DNA of 64,000 bases from Condylostoma magnum (taxonomy: Eukaryota > Ciliophora > Heterotrichea > Heterotrichida > Condylostomatidae), in NCBI GenBank assembly GCA_920105805.1, contig CAKKTI010000079.1, forward strand, positions 1 through 64,000. Reading direction: 5' to 3'. The notes beneath the pieces are model-generated. The model was not told where the DNA came from. It made no database searches and worked only from the letters and a program-made list of their open reading frames with translations. Below are positions 48,018 to 60,151 of the stretch, in pieces; position 1 is the first letter of the stretch, and every line of letters begins with the position of its first letter. The translations under genes and the position numbers were made by a program.

Positions 48018-49795
48018 TGTATTATTTTGGGGAAGATAAATTTGGGAAATATCTTTATTTATTAACTTGCTCAAATTAGATAGAAAATTCACATTTATTT
48101 ATATAATTGTAAATCTATCAAGATTAATACTTGATGATAATAAACAGAGCCGTATTTGAATGTATTCAAAATGAAGGATAGATGATAAACACTAATCTAT
48201 AGCATTTGCTATAAAAAGGAATTTTAGAGAATAGTTATAAATTAGATGTTATAGTTTTTATTTAAAAGAGTGTATAGAATCATATTTGCATGCAATTTTA
48301 AAGTAGGAATAGTTAGATGTATAAATGTAGAAAAGCTAGCTATAATCAATCTACTTAAAACTATAATAATCATTTAAAAGCTTAAACAGTATTAAACAAA
48401 ATGGATACCTCTGAGGAAAAATCAATGATTCATTTTGAGCTGCAATAAGTTCAAATGAATTTTCCAAAATTTGATAATAAAAGAAAAATAAGAGAAAAGA
48501 AATTGATTTTGAATGCCAGATAAGAATTACTTACTATGAAAAACCAAAAAGACCAACTATATTTAACTCATCAAAATCACATAAAACAAAAAGAGTTATG
48601 ATACCAATAATAAGCACTAAAATTCTAGAAAGCATCAACATTAATTCAATCAAAATTTAGAACATATCTTGCTGTATAAAACTTTGATAAGACATTCATC
48701 GCAAACAAAGAAAATAACAGAAATTTATCTAAAATGTAAAACCAAGCAGATAGATGCCTATTTGAAATTGGTCCTATAACACAGCAAGCAGCAGTCATAA
48801 TTTATTAACATATAAATCGGTATATAACTCGATGCAGATGCTATAAATGACTTTCTTATTATGAAATTTTTAATATGGAACGCAAAAAGGATATAACAAA
48901 GGTATTAAAATCAATGTTCATTACTTATATTTGTAAATAAATATTAAAAGATAAAAGGTTTGAGAGATACAAATAACAACGACTGGAATAAATTAAGATA
49001 AAACTAGCTGTACTAAGAGTTTAAAAGGTATTTAATCAAAAGAAAATAAGTCTAAAAGTGATATTGTAAAGAATCAGAATGCAGAAAAAGAGAAGATTGG
49101 CTATGAGCTCAAGAGAATCATATATACAATTCATAGCCCTTAATAATATTCAAAAACAAAAGTCTAATGATAGCCTAGACTCAGAAAGTAGTTCAGAAAG
49201 CACTTATACGAAATAAATCAATGAAGCGGCCAAATAATGAAAGTAAAAATTAGAAATGTTAAAGCTGTCCTATGGATTATAAACCAAGTTAGTAAGTTTT
49301 CCTTCTCCTTACTTCTAAACTGAATAAAAATGCAAGTAAATTGAAAGGAAAACTGAAGTACAAAATTAAAATATACTACAAAAGCGTACTTTAATACAGT
49401 CACCACCTTTAGCATCCTAGAGAAGACATTTTAGTTCAAATAATACTTCTCCTTTGATGTCTATAATTCCAAAAGATTAAATATACCAGCCTAAAATCCA
49501 TCCAAAGTACTCAGCTTAAACTATTGATAATTATAACTTTTTTAAAGACACATATTCTCGTAAATAAAAAAGATTGAAAAAGTACTAAAATCAGATATTT
49601 TTTAAAAAGAGAAAAGCCTTGAGTAGTGATTTTAGTTCTAGAATCACAATGCCAACTATTTCATTTGCCTTAAAAACTCAAAAAGTGACAAGATTTATAT
49701 AAACTCGGGCTTAAACAAGAAATTAGTACAGAAGAGTAAATAGAAGTATGGTAACAAGTCCTTTAGCAGTTACTAATAATTTTTTCCATTCCTAA
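48017..49795 (+). CDS. IQ-motif-like, coiled-coil protein (592 aa)
   Basis: The middle of the protein (about 190-400) has repeated helices with IQ-like spacing, such as LIQSKFRTYLAVQNF and RVQKVFNQKKISLKVILQR, which in other proteins bind calmodulin or light chains. Flanking regions are basic and Gln-rich; the C-terminal 200 residues are disordered with many Ser, Lys and Gln. Only a few TGA occur in frame. It starts inside the stop of the previous gene (TAATG) and ends at TAA 49793-49795, overlapping the convergent coiled-coil gene by 23 bases. Confidence 0.7.
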
Positions 49796-51095
49796 TTATT
49801 TGTCTTAGTAAATCTTCATTCTTTTTCTTTTCTGTTGACAAAAGATTCTTTAATCTTGACGTATCAGCTGTATTAGGGTTTTATATTGAAAATGTGAATT
49901 ATTAGTCAAGCTCACTTTCATTCAAAAAGTCATCAAATGGGTCTTATTTATCTAGTTTATCTTAAATTTTAGTTACTTTTTACTCAAATTAAATTTTATC
50001 AGATTTTATGTTGTTCAGTTCATTCTCAAGCACTTAAAACTGGTTCTGTATCACTTATTTTTCACTTTATAACTGGTAATTCTCATTTTTCAGCATATCT
50101 ATTGTTTGTTTTAGATCCTGTATTTTCTACTGTAATTCATATTCCTTTTAATTCAGTTAGGATATTTAAGATTTTTCTATATCATTATTAGCCTGTTTTT
50201 ACTTTTTTAGCTCTTAGTTTTCTTATTTATATACTAAAACTTCTAGTTCTAATCCCTACTTCTCAGATCCTTAATTTTCTATATATTCTAACAACTTTTA
50301 CTTTTCATCATCGCATTGTTTAATCTTGGTTTACAAGTTCTTTATTTCCTACTTATGACTGTATATTTACTCTTCTAGCCTAGTCATTTCTTCATCATTA
50401 GATTACCTGATATACTATAATTAATCAATGTTTTATTATAAATCTCCTATTTTTGCGGTATCCTTTGCAATTCTATCATTATTAGCTCTATTTTTCTCTT
50501 ATAATTATTCTATTATTATTTGTAGAGTAGCATTCTCATAAACAGATCTTTTCCCTTATGAGCCCTCTTAATTTTCTTCAAATTTTATATTAACTGCCCT
50601 ATAAGCAATTTTCAGCTTAGATGTTAAATCTTCTACATTCTACGACAACTTAGCAATAGTATCAATATAATCTACATTGTCTCTCTTCATACTTCTTATC
50701 TTATCAATTAATTTTTTATTAGTTTCTTAAAGCTACTTATTATTCCCTTATTGCTATTATTAAACCTCCAATCTCCTTATTCTCATTTTATAATCTTCAA
50801 TTAGTTTTCCCAGTTGTTACTTTTCCTGTTTTATATTATTCAAGGTTGATTTAGCCAGTTATAGCTCCTTCATAAGATTTCCTTTATTACTATTGAACTG
50901 CTGAAGTCTTGCAGTTAACTTTAAGTTTTTATCACGCTCCTTTTTAAGAGCATTTTCCAATTACGAGCATTGTTTTTACGTATCTCTTAGATCTTTGCTA
51001 CTTTCAGGAATTCTTCTTCTAAAGGCAGAAGGTGATCCTGTCCGCATGTTCCTTTTATCTGGAGTTAAGCTTCTTTGGCTTCTTGAAGTACTCAT
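49773..51095 (-). CDS. Long coiled-coil protein, 440 aa
   Basis: After a Ser/Arg/Pro-rich head of about 30 residues (MSTSRSQRSLTPDKRN), nearly all of the protein is heptad coiled coil (about 35-375), with Gln often TAA or TAG and no TGA in that rod. The tail has an acidic DDFLNESELD patch and a short helical end. It is likely a cytoskeletal or basal-body rod. It starts 4 bases after the first of two TAA stops of the preceding gene. Stop TAG 49773-49775 lies inside the convergent IQ gene. Confidence 0.75.
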
Positions 51096-51099
51096 TTTA

Positions 51100-52011
51100 T
51101 TAGTGTTTAAAAGATCTTTTAATATGTTTATTTGAAGTTCTTATGGTTTTCAGTCTAGAAGTGTTGGAACTTGATAATAAAGGAGATTTTGTCTCTGTTC
51201 TTGGCGTAAGTGACTAGTTTATTTTGAATCTAATCATTGGCTGCTATATAGCTTGTTTGGTAGATTTTAGATCTTTTGTTAATTGGTCTATATAGAATTG
51301 TTGTCTTCTTTGAAGCTCTTCTTGTATTTTTAACTCAAACATTGCTCTTTTCCTATCCTCAAAGAATTTCTGCTTTAAGTCCTTGATTTCCTATTTGTCT
51401 TGCTTTAAAGATTAGTTGTAAAAATCTATATTTTACTATCTGTTAAGCTCAAACTGTATTTTCATTTCCTTCTTGCTACAAACCAATGTATCATAATCAT
51501 TTTGTAGGTTTTTAAAATTCTCTTGCATGACGCCATAGGCAATTTTAAAATCCTCAATCATTTGCACTAAATTTTATCTTTTTTATAAACAGTGCTCAAT
51601 ACTTTTCTTTTGTTTATTACTTTCTTAATTATCCTCATAGAGTCCATTAAACTGTTATACCATACTAATTTATTATTCAACAATGCTGCTAAATCCTTGT
51701 TAAAATTTAATCCTCTAAGCAAGTTGAATTCTAATTAAATTACTTTCCTTTTACAACGATTCATGTTAATTTATTAGTTATTTTTATAACTTTTTCAAAT
51801 ACTTCTATAAACTTATTTTAATCCTTCTCTTATAAATCAAAATAGACTTCTCCCCTTCTAATTGACTAGCCTACTAAATCTACTACAAAAGCTTATTTCT
51901 TCCCTTTGTCAAATAATATGCCACCATTCTCTTAGTCTAACTACTAATCGAATTCTATTAAACCCCTTAATTTTTCCTATCTGAGTACCTTTAATCTCAA
52001 TAATAATTCAT
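51100..52011 (-). CDS. Coiled-coil protein, 303 aa
   Basis: The N-terminal 40 residues are basic (start MNYYWDQRYS, W = TGA). Residues about 55-255 are coiled coil with heptads and segments like KYLKKLQKQLINQHESLQ and DLKQKFFEDRKRAMFELKIQ. The last 50 are Ser/Thr/Pro-rich. It lies 22 bases after the pyrophosphatase stop and ends TAA TAA, followed within 4 bases by the next coiled-coil gene, so two rod proteins lie in tandem and may work together. Family unknown. Confidence 0.72.
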
Positions 52012-52033
52012 TTAACCAAAACTAATTGCTTTA

Positions 52034-54328
52034 TTAAGCTAAATACTTCAATAAAACTCCACCACTCTCTGAAGCAAAGAACCCTCCGAATACCAGTGAG
52101 ATAATAGCTGACAACTTTACCAAAATGTTGAGAGAAGGTCCGGAAGTATCTTTCATTGGGTCTCCTACAGTATCTCCAGTTACAGCTGCAGCTTTGATTT
52201 CTTTGAACTCTGAGCTACTCTTAGGCACTAAAGCTTCCTTCTCGATAAATTTCTTTGCATTGTCCCAGGCCCCGCCTGAGTTAGCAGATGAAGTGGCCAT
52301 CTGAACTCCACTAACTAAAATTCCAGCCAACAAACCAGCAACAGCCTCCGGTCCTAATAGCCACCCAGTGATAACCGGAGTCAACATAACCATCATTCCT
52401 GGTAAAATCATTTCTTTTAAGGACGCCTGAGTTGAAATCTTAATACAGTTTTAGTACTGGGGCTGGTAAGATGGGTTTCTGTTCATTTCCTCGAATTGCT
52501 CTCTCACTTCTTGCACCATTTCATATGCTGCTTTTCCTACAGACTTCATTGTCATTGCACTAAAGGCGTATGGAAGCATTGCTCCTACTAATAAACCGGA
52601 AAATTGAAGAGAGTTTAGAATATCAACGGAGAGCATTTAAGATCTAGTAACAAAAGCTCCGAATAAAGCTAATGACACTAAAGCAGCACTTCCAATAGCA
52701 AATCCTTTTCCAATAGCAGCAGTGGTGTTACCGGCTGCATCAAGTGCATCAGTCTTTTGCCTGATCTCATGTCTTAAGTGAATCATTTCTACCATTCCAC
52801 CAGCGTTATCTGAGATAGGACCATATCCGTCAATAGCCAAAGCAGTGCAGAGATTAGAAAGCATTCCTAACGCAGCAAGACTGATTCCGTACATTCCACT
52901 TAAACTCAATGAAATATAAATAGTAACTCCAAGACACATAGTAGGGACAATGCAGCTTAAGTATCCCAAGGCAAGCCCATAAATGATATTAGTAGCAGCT
53001 CCAGTCTTGCAACTTTCCGCTACTTATCGCACAGGAGAGTAGGAGTGGGATGTGTAGTACTCAGTAACCAATCCAATAGTCAGACCAGACCACAATCCAC
53101 ACATAACACACACAAAAGCGTGCCAGTTGTGGGTCTCTAGTACATCAGCGGCTCTTTCAAAGTAAAATGTCTCAGGTAAGCAAATCTGAGTCACAAACCA
53201 CATAGCTGGTGTTAATAGGAAGGTAGAGATAAATAGTTAGAACTTCAAAGTACGCTCAATCTTAGCCTCCTCGTTTACTTTCATAAAGTTAGTAGCAAAG
53301 TAAGAGGTAACGATAGATACGAAAATTCCAGTAGCTGTGATTAGGAGGGGGAAATACAGAGCGGTTTAGTCAGATACTAGTTGAGCAGAGGTGGATGCAA
53401 CTACTAAGCAGGCGCAGGTGGACTCAGCAAAGGAACCGAATAAATCAGCACCCATACCAGCTATGTCTCCTACATTGTCACCTACGTTATCAGCGATTGT
53501 TGCAGGGTTTCTAGGATCATCTTCCTCTAGTCCAGCTTCAACTTTACCGGCTAAGTCTGCACCTACATCAGCTGCTTTGGTGTAGATTCCACCACCAACA
53601 CGTGCAAACAAGGCAATACTAGATCCTCCTAGTCCATATCCAGCTATACACTCGTACATCTTTACTACATCCTCGTTGGTATAGTCATCACCAAGATAAA
53701 ATGTGTTATAAGCCCATATAAGTAGCATTAAGTTAAGTAGTCCAAGTGAGGTTAGCACGAATCCTAATACAGATCCTCCTCTGAAAGCAACAATAAAGGC
53801 ATTGGCTAGTCCATTTTCCCTGTTAATTGCACTGTAAGCAGTTCTTGAGTTGGAAAAAGTAGCTACTCTCATACCAATATACCCACTAGCTATACTAGTA
53901 ACAGCTCCAAGTAAAAATGCCCCAACGGTCCACAATTACCCTAACTCCTCTTCCACCAACACAGCAATAACAACTGAAAATAAGAGCATGAATACTACCA
54001 AAATCTTGTACTCCTCAAACAAGAAAGTCTATGCTCCATCGCTCACACTTTTAGCTATAAAGTGAAGGGAGTTAACAACTTACTCCCAGTTTTCAAAATA
54101 AGGAACTTCCTTTACTCTTCCATGTCTTCCTTCTACCTCTCTCGTGTCTATAAGTGATCGGAGGTAATTAGGATCATTTTACATTTCCACATAACTGTCC
54201 TTTTGGCCATACATTCCTGGCTCTCCTACAGGAACACGTCGTAAAAGTGCTATGTTTATCAAGCCTTGTATGAGTCCAAGCACTCCGGCTACAGAAATGT
54301 AAAGATAGGTCAACTCTGGGTCCGACAT
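52034..54328 (-). CDS. Vacuolar-type H+-translocating pyrophosphatase, type I (K+-dependent)
   Basis: This pump of vacuoles and acidocalcisomes uses pyrophosphate to move protons. The 764-aa protein has the usual 16-helix core without a break. Substrate and Mg-binding motifs are present: [29 protein letters not shown] and the C-terminal [12 protein letters not shown] and [15 protein letters not shown]. The [10 protein letters not shown] block has Ala where K+-independent type II enzymes have Lys, so it should be K+-dependent. TAA is Gln in RSQMLSVD. It ends [11 protein letters not shown] with TAA TAA. A divergent MFS gene starts 66 bases away. Confidence 0.97.
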
Positions 54329-54394
54329 TTATTATGGCTCTTTTTCTACCATTAAAAACACAGAAAGGGAAATATTTGTTTGAAAATTAGACAA
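54329..54394. promoter_or_regulatory. 66-bp divergent promoter between pyrophosphatase and MFS genes
   Basis: Both genes start from this stretch on opposite strands, so two promoters and two leaders share 66 bases. No motif is recognised. Confidence 0.4.
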
Positions 54395-55903
54395 ATGAGA
54401 AACTCGCTGTACTCAATTAGTTAAAATGAAGCGTTTGAGAATGTGGGGAGTAAACATAGGTACCAAAAGTGGGTTTTAGGGTGAGGAGTTGGGGTTATGG
54501 CAGCTGTTGGAGGGTAAATTGGAGTTGGGATTGGAGGCGGTATTGATTAAATTGAAGAGTTTGATGGAAATGTTGCTGCTATTGCTTTTATTATGGCTGG
54601 GGGAGTGTATAGTGGAGTTAGTGTTTATATTGGGAGGAAAGGAGTCGTTGTTATTGGACTTGGAATGCTGATACTAGGGAATTTATTATATGCATTGCAT
54701 AATATCATTTGAATCGCGGGAGTAGTTAGCTGTGTACTGTTTATTATTGGATCTGCCTTGTGTATGATATCAGTATTGTCAATGATTGTAGAGACTTGTG
54801 ATAATTAAAGGAGAGTTTATTAGATTTTAGCAGTTGTTGAATTTGGAGTATTCACAGTACAAATAAGTTGTATAGCAGCTTACTTAAGCTAAAATCAACT
54901 CATATTTGTAATAATTTGTATTATAGCTTCAGGGGCTTTGGGAGTCCCAAGTTTATTTATATGAGAGTCTCCCCGATATCTTGGAAGTGTACTATAAAAT
55001 TACAAAGATGCTAGGGGCGTTTTATGTAAAATTGCAGCTGTTAATGGTTTTCCTCCCTTAAATGAATTCTTAGAAGGAGAAAAGATGATAGGTTACCATG
55101 AATCAACTAATAGAATTGACAGAAGCTCTAATGTTGTAAATGATGAAAGTCTAAGTAAAAAATACAACGTTGTTTCAATTTCAAACAGTATTATCGGATT
55201 AAGCGATGCATAAGAAGCTGGAAATGTAAAGATAAATATTCTGTATCTTTCAAAGAACACAACTGCTTTGTATTTATCAATTTGTTTTTGTATTTCATTT
55301 GATATTTCAACAAGCGTTTTATATTTTGGTATAATTTCTGTTTTCAAGCAGTCAATTTGAAATTTTATACTCATTTTGCTTATATTTGAAGTTTTGCTAG
55401 TTATAATTTCATGAATCATGAACTCTGTAGGAAGACAGATTTTAACTGTTTTAATGTCAGGAATTTAATCAATAATGCTGTTATTTTTGTTATCCTTTGT
55501 TTTACATGACTGCAAGAAGAACGATAAATGTGAAATAGATTAACAAATTATCGATATAAGCGTATGTGTTATAATGATTACAGGATTATTAGGATTCTAT
55601 ATAATGTTTGTACAAGCTAATGAGTTATTATCCACAAGTATCAAGTCCCAAGCAAATTCTCTTATTTTTATATCAATCGGAGTTGGAATACTATAGTACA
55701 GTTTAATTTTGTACTTATCTGATCTACTATCGGTAAACTTGGTACTAATTCTAGCTTTATTATAAACACTAGGATGCTTTGTTAATTGTGCATTTGGAGA
55801 CAAGGAGGCTTTTGCTTTAACAGACTACACAGAAGAAGAAGTAAATGAAATGCAAATGCCGAGTGAAGTTGAAATGGAATCAGCCCAAAGATTAAATGAA
55901 TGA
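54395..55903 (+). CDS. MFS-type membrane transporter, 502 aa
   Basis: The protein has twelve likely membrane helices in two halves. The first half contains Gly-rich helix 1 (VGGQIGVGIGGGI), a GRKGVVVIGL loop after helix 2 that matches the MFS loop 2-3 signature, and ESPRYL after helix 6 as in sugar and organic-ion transporters (SLC2/SLC22). A long basic central loop of about 70 residues separates the halves. The substrate cannot be told. The start at 54395 gives a short polar N-terminus before helix 1. It stops at TGA 55901-55903 after an acidic tail. Confidence 0.82.
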
Positions 55904-55967
55904 TTATTTTTAAACTTAAATTATAACTGATAAATATACACAAACTACTTTAAGAACGTTTACTATC

Positions 55968-56702
55968 CTAATAAAGGGAATCCTCTCCTAAATTATAATA
56001 AATTTTCCTACCATTTAGCTCTTAGGTAGCTCTGTTATTTCCATTCCCATCAGCAAAACTCTTATTCCCAGCCCAGTGCGATGTAAAGAACTCCAATTGC
56101 CTTTTACTCAACGCTTGCTCACTGTTCCATATAAACCATTAAACACCTTCAGTGCAAGGAGGAGTGGTTAATGAGCCTTAATAATGAGTATACCATCCAA
56201 TCAAAGTATAGTATTAAAACGCTTAGAAAAGCATGATAATTTAATCTTCCTTTTCAGCTTCAATTACAGTCTACATAAACTGATTATCCTCTTCTTGCAA
56301 ACTGAAAAAAATAGCAATTACAGCGTAGTTTCCTTAGTCATCTTGGTGCACTATATGCATTTCCATTTCTTTATGCTTTCCCATAAATGTATGTTCTGAA
56401 GGAGCATGAAAATGGAATTGAGTTGCATTATAATTTGTAAGTTACTGGTTAACCTAAGCACTCATTATACCAAAAGGACCATCTATCTGATAATTATGAT
56501 CTGTAAACCCTCCAGTTCTATTAACTACATCATACTTCAAGTCCATTTAGTTTAATCGTGTAAAACTGTATTGCCAATACTCGATGTTTATAGGGGATTA
56601 CCCCTTACCAGTTGCGCAGGTTCCAGGCCAATTTTTACCTTAATCGTCGTAGTTCCAATGCTCTGACAGTGAAAGCTGTAATAAAGTCAACAAAATTGAC
56701 AT
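55968..56702 (-). CDS. Alpha-class carbonic anhydrase, secreted
   Basis: Alpha carbonic anhydrases interconvert CO2 and bicarbonate. Here a short signal peptide (MSILLTLLQLSLS) is followed by WPGTCATGKGQSPINIE, where Q is TAA. The zinc ligands are in FHFHAPSEH (two His) and MHIVHQ (third His). The active-site block SLTTPPCTEGVQWFIW is intact, and two Cys could form the usual disulfide. It is 244 aa, the usual size. Stop TAG 55968-55970. Its start codon lies 7 bases from the start of the divergent WD40 gene. Confidence 0.96.
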
Positions 56703-56709
56703 TTTTATT

Positions 56710-57771
56710 ATGGATGCATAGTTTTATTGTTGGGAAAATGATCGAAGATTTTAGCAGTATAGGGGAAGTATTGTGACCGGATATGAGTGATTCTTTATGG
56801 ATGAAGACTACCATTTGTTTTAGTTCAATAAAGAGTTCTGTAATATGAAGGTTAGATACCATCATGACTAGCTGAGAAACTCAATGATGTATTATTAAGA
56901 TTGTAAAATTATTAGTTAATCAGAGTATCCTTTAGTTTTTAATGTTCAAAATATATGCTCAGATAGGCTAAATCAGATACAGTTAGATTATTAAACCCCA
57001 GGGATCGATGAATAAGATTTCACATGCTTTTGTGCTACTGATGATTTGATATTAACTGGGCATAGTGAAAAGGGGTTTAATGTGTGATGTGATACAAAAT
57101 TACTGTTATAATGAAAGAGTATAATTGAGGGTCATTAAACAAACAGCTTAGTAGTTAAGGATAATTTATGTTTGGAAGGTAATAATGATAATTTCTTAAG
57201 AATTTATGATCTATGAGGTTTTAAATTAGTTAATGAGCTAAATTGCATTAGTTGTGTAAACTATTCTGATTGGTCAAATAATGGTTCTGCTATTGCCTGC
57301 AATTTAGATTCAGATGATATTTTAATACTTGATAAGAGTCTATAGGAAATGCTTTATTGTTTAAAAGGACATTAATAGGAAACGTTTTCGTTGTAATGAA
57401 ATCCGACTAACGATAAAATTTTAGCTTCTTCAGGGGAAGATGGAACATGTATTATTTGAGATCTAAGAATGGCCTCCAATTAGTAATCTTCTCCTATTAT
57501 AGAAAAGTACTCTTTTTAGGATCATGCAATTTATAAGATAAAGTTTTCTAACAATGGACAGTTTCTTGCTATTGCTTTAGATTTATATATTGCTTTAGTT
57601 TTAGATACATAAACTTATAATATTGTATGAAAATTACACATGTCTGATAGTATTTCTGGAATAGAATTCTCCCCAGACTCATAAAACTTATATATTTCTA
57701 CTTAGAATAGTAATAATCTTTGGGAATTTGTAATTAACGAGAATTTAGGATTAGTTAATTTAGATATTTAA
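56710..57771 (+). CDS. WD40-repeat protein, 353 aa
   Basis: WD-type units are spaced about 40 residues apart; the clearest is PTNDKILASSGEDGTCIIWD, with TGA as the Trp of the WD pair, followed by the unit with KFSNNGQFLAIALD and the unit with EFSPDSQNLYIS. Five to six units suggest one beta-propeller. The N-terminal 75 residues are less repeat-like. The start at 56710 leaves only 7 bases to the divergent carbonic anhydrase ATG; a later start (MDEDYH, about residue 30) would ease that. Stop TAA 57769-57771 or 57775-57777. Confidence 0.8.
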
Positions 57772-57921
57772 GATTAATTGATATATTGTTATAACCAAAG
57801 TATTGCTTATTATTTGCATTTATTAATCATTATAATGTTAGTAGCGTAAAGTATATATTTATCATGTTTAATTAGGAATACAATATAATTTATACATTAA
57901 TTACTAATACTTAGAATAAAA
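57772..57921. promoter_or_regulatory. 150-bp same-strand spacer upstream of Obg gene
   Basis: AT-rich and non-coding; longer than most same-strand gaps here, so it may carry a separate promoter for the Obg-kinase-ATE1 run. No motif is recognised. Confidence 0.3.
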
Positions 57922-59019
57922 ATGCTATAAATATATCGCAGATATTTTAGATCTTTCTCACGATTTTTACCATATGAATCAGAATCAGATAATGAACCTC
58001 TACTAGAAACATTAACTTAATAACTAACCGAAGACCTGTATAATAATAAGCTTAATCTTGAGAAGCCTTTTAGGGATACAAAAGTTATAATGGCAAAAGC
58101 AGGCAACGGTGGATCTGGATTAGTAACTTATATGGGATCAAGATTAGGCAGATCTAAATTTCCAGCTGGGGGTAATGGAGGCGATGGAGGAAATATTTAC
58201 TTAAAGTCTTTAGACTTATTATCTTCTTTTGACAATTAATCTAGTCTTACAGCTTTAAATGGAGACCCAGGCTAGACTAATGATTGCGATGGGAAAAATG
58301 GGAAAGACATTTACTATGAAATTCCATCCGGGGTGACAGTGGGAAAGAAGACTCCATTAGGAGAAATATAGCATTTAGGAGTCCTCCACGATTAAGACAT
58401 ATTACTAATAGCAAAGGGTGGAAAAGGAGGCAAGGGCAACCGTAGACATCCAAATCTTAAAAAATCTGAACCAGGCTAAAAGGGCGAAAGAGCTAATATA
58501 ATCCTTGAAATGAATTTAATAGCAGATATAGGAATGATTGGGTATCCAAACGCAGGTAAGACAACACTACTAGCGGCATTGACGAGGGCAGTGCCTAAAA
58601 TAGCCTCATATCCTTTTACAACCCTGCGACCATATCTTGGAAATTTGCTGCTAGACGATTACAAGTAGATAAAAATAGCAGATATGCCTGGAATCATACA
58701 AGGTGCAGCTATAAACAAGGGTCTTGGTCATAGTTTTCTAAGACATATACGAAGAACCAGTTGTCTAATGTATGTATTAGATATTGAAAGGAATCCTGAG
58801 GAGACATTTAAGATTTTGGTGAATGAAGTGGAATAATATGATCCAGAAATGCTGAAAAAACCTTATTTTATTGTAATAAATAAATCTGATATTGGAGACT
58901 TTGACGATAAGTTTTTCAAGACTAATAATATCCCTGTATTTTAAATTAGCGCTAAATTTGGTACAGGATTAGAGAATCTTGTAATAGGAATTAGAAACTA
59001 CTTTACTAATAAAACTTAA
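57922..59019 (+). CDS. Obg-family GTPase, probably mitochondrial (MTG2/GTPBP5-like)
   Basis: Obg GTPases help assemble the large ribosomal subunit. A basic, Arg/Phe-rich N-terminus ([15 protein letters not shown]) looks like a mitochondrial presequence. The Gly-rich Obg fold (about 53-195) shows [20 protein letters not shown] and [10 protein letters not shown]. The G domain follows: P-loop [11 protein letters not shown] (about 205), [17 protein letters not shown] and NKSD (about 320), and SAKFGTG. It is 365 aa. Stop TAA 59017-59019 lies one base before the ATG of the kinase gene. Confidence 0.93.
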
Positions 59020-59020
59020 A

Positions 59021-60115
59021 ATGGGTAATAGTTGCAATTGCAAAAATTCAGTTAAGGTGAAGGATGCACATATAGTTATCAACTAGGAAAATTAAGCATA
59101 GTTAATAGATAAAATATACAAGAGAAAGAAAGAGCTATTTGTAAATGAATCCAATGGTAATTTTCAATAAGATTCTTAACTATACGAAACGAATGATAAA
59201 CAAACGAGAGTAATCCGCTGAAAACGTGGTTAGTTAATAGGTGAAGGCTCATACGGTAAAATCTATAAGTGTCTAGACTTAGATACAGGTGAAATTCTAG
59301 CTGTTAAGCATTTTCCTGTAAGTTTTAATCAGCTTGAAGACAATCTTAAAAAGATAGAAAAACAGTACTTTAGCTTTAAACGTGAAATTGGAATACTTAA
59401 AAAACTAAGTCATAAGAACATAATACAATATTACCAGACAGACTTTACTCCAAAACTCAACGGAGTTGATATACTACTAGAATTTGCACCTGGAAGTTCA
59501 TTAAAAGACTTACTACAGCACTATGAATCTCTAGATGAGCACATTATACGTAAGTACTGTACATAGATTTTACTAGGTCTTAGCTATCTGCATGACTAGG
59601 GAATAGTCCACAGGGATCTAAAATGTGCTAATGTGCTTTTAATGCAAGATGGTGTAATCAAGTTAACAGATTTTGGATCAGCTAAATGCTATTTAACTAA
59701 AGACTACACACTTACTCGGTCATTAAGAGGAAGTCCCTATTGAATGGCTCCTGAGGTGGTATAAAGACAAGGACACTCTTTTCCCGCTGATATTTGGTCA
59801 TTTGGATGCCTTTTGATAGAAATGTACACTGGAAGACCTCCTTGGTCGAATCTTGCGTAAGGTGCTAAGGAAGTACTGAGATTAATACAAACGAAGGACT
59901 TACTGCCTGATATGCCCACTGGAAGCTATTGGTTTACTGATATCATAAAGATCTGTTTAAAAAGAAGTCCTTAAAGCAGGCCAACTGTGAAGTAATTACT
60001 AAGTCATCCGTTTATCCTAGAGTCCGGAGACTGGAATGAAGGGATTGAGTGGGAAACTACATCAAGATGCTTTTAAACGCAGTCTGATGAAAGATAGTTT
60101 GATTCGATTAAATAA
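59021..60115 (+). CDS. STE11/MAP3K-like protein kinase, predicted N-myristoylated
   Basis: The N-terminus [10 protein letters not shown] fits myristoylation with palmitoylation, so a membrane-attached kinase is likely. The kinase domain (about 75-340) has GEGSYGKI, catalytic Lys in LAVKHF (about 95), [17 protein letters not shown], and the MAP3K-type SLRGSPYWMAPEVV with TGA as Trp. [13 protein letters not shown] and the RPT segment complete the C-lobe. This is typical of MEKK/NPK1-like kinases acting above MAP kinases. Stop TAA 60113-60115 (or TAA 60119-60121). ATE1 follows in the same frame. Confidence 0.93.
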
Positions 60116-60151
60116 AGTTAATTGTATTTTCCCTATTATTTTCTGATAATT

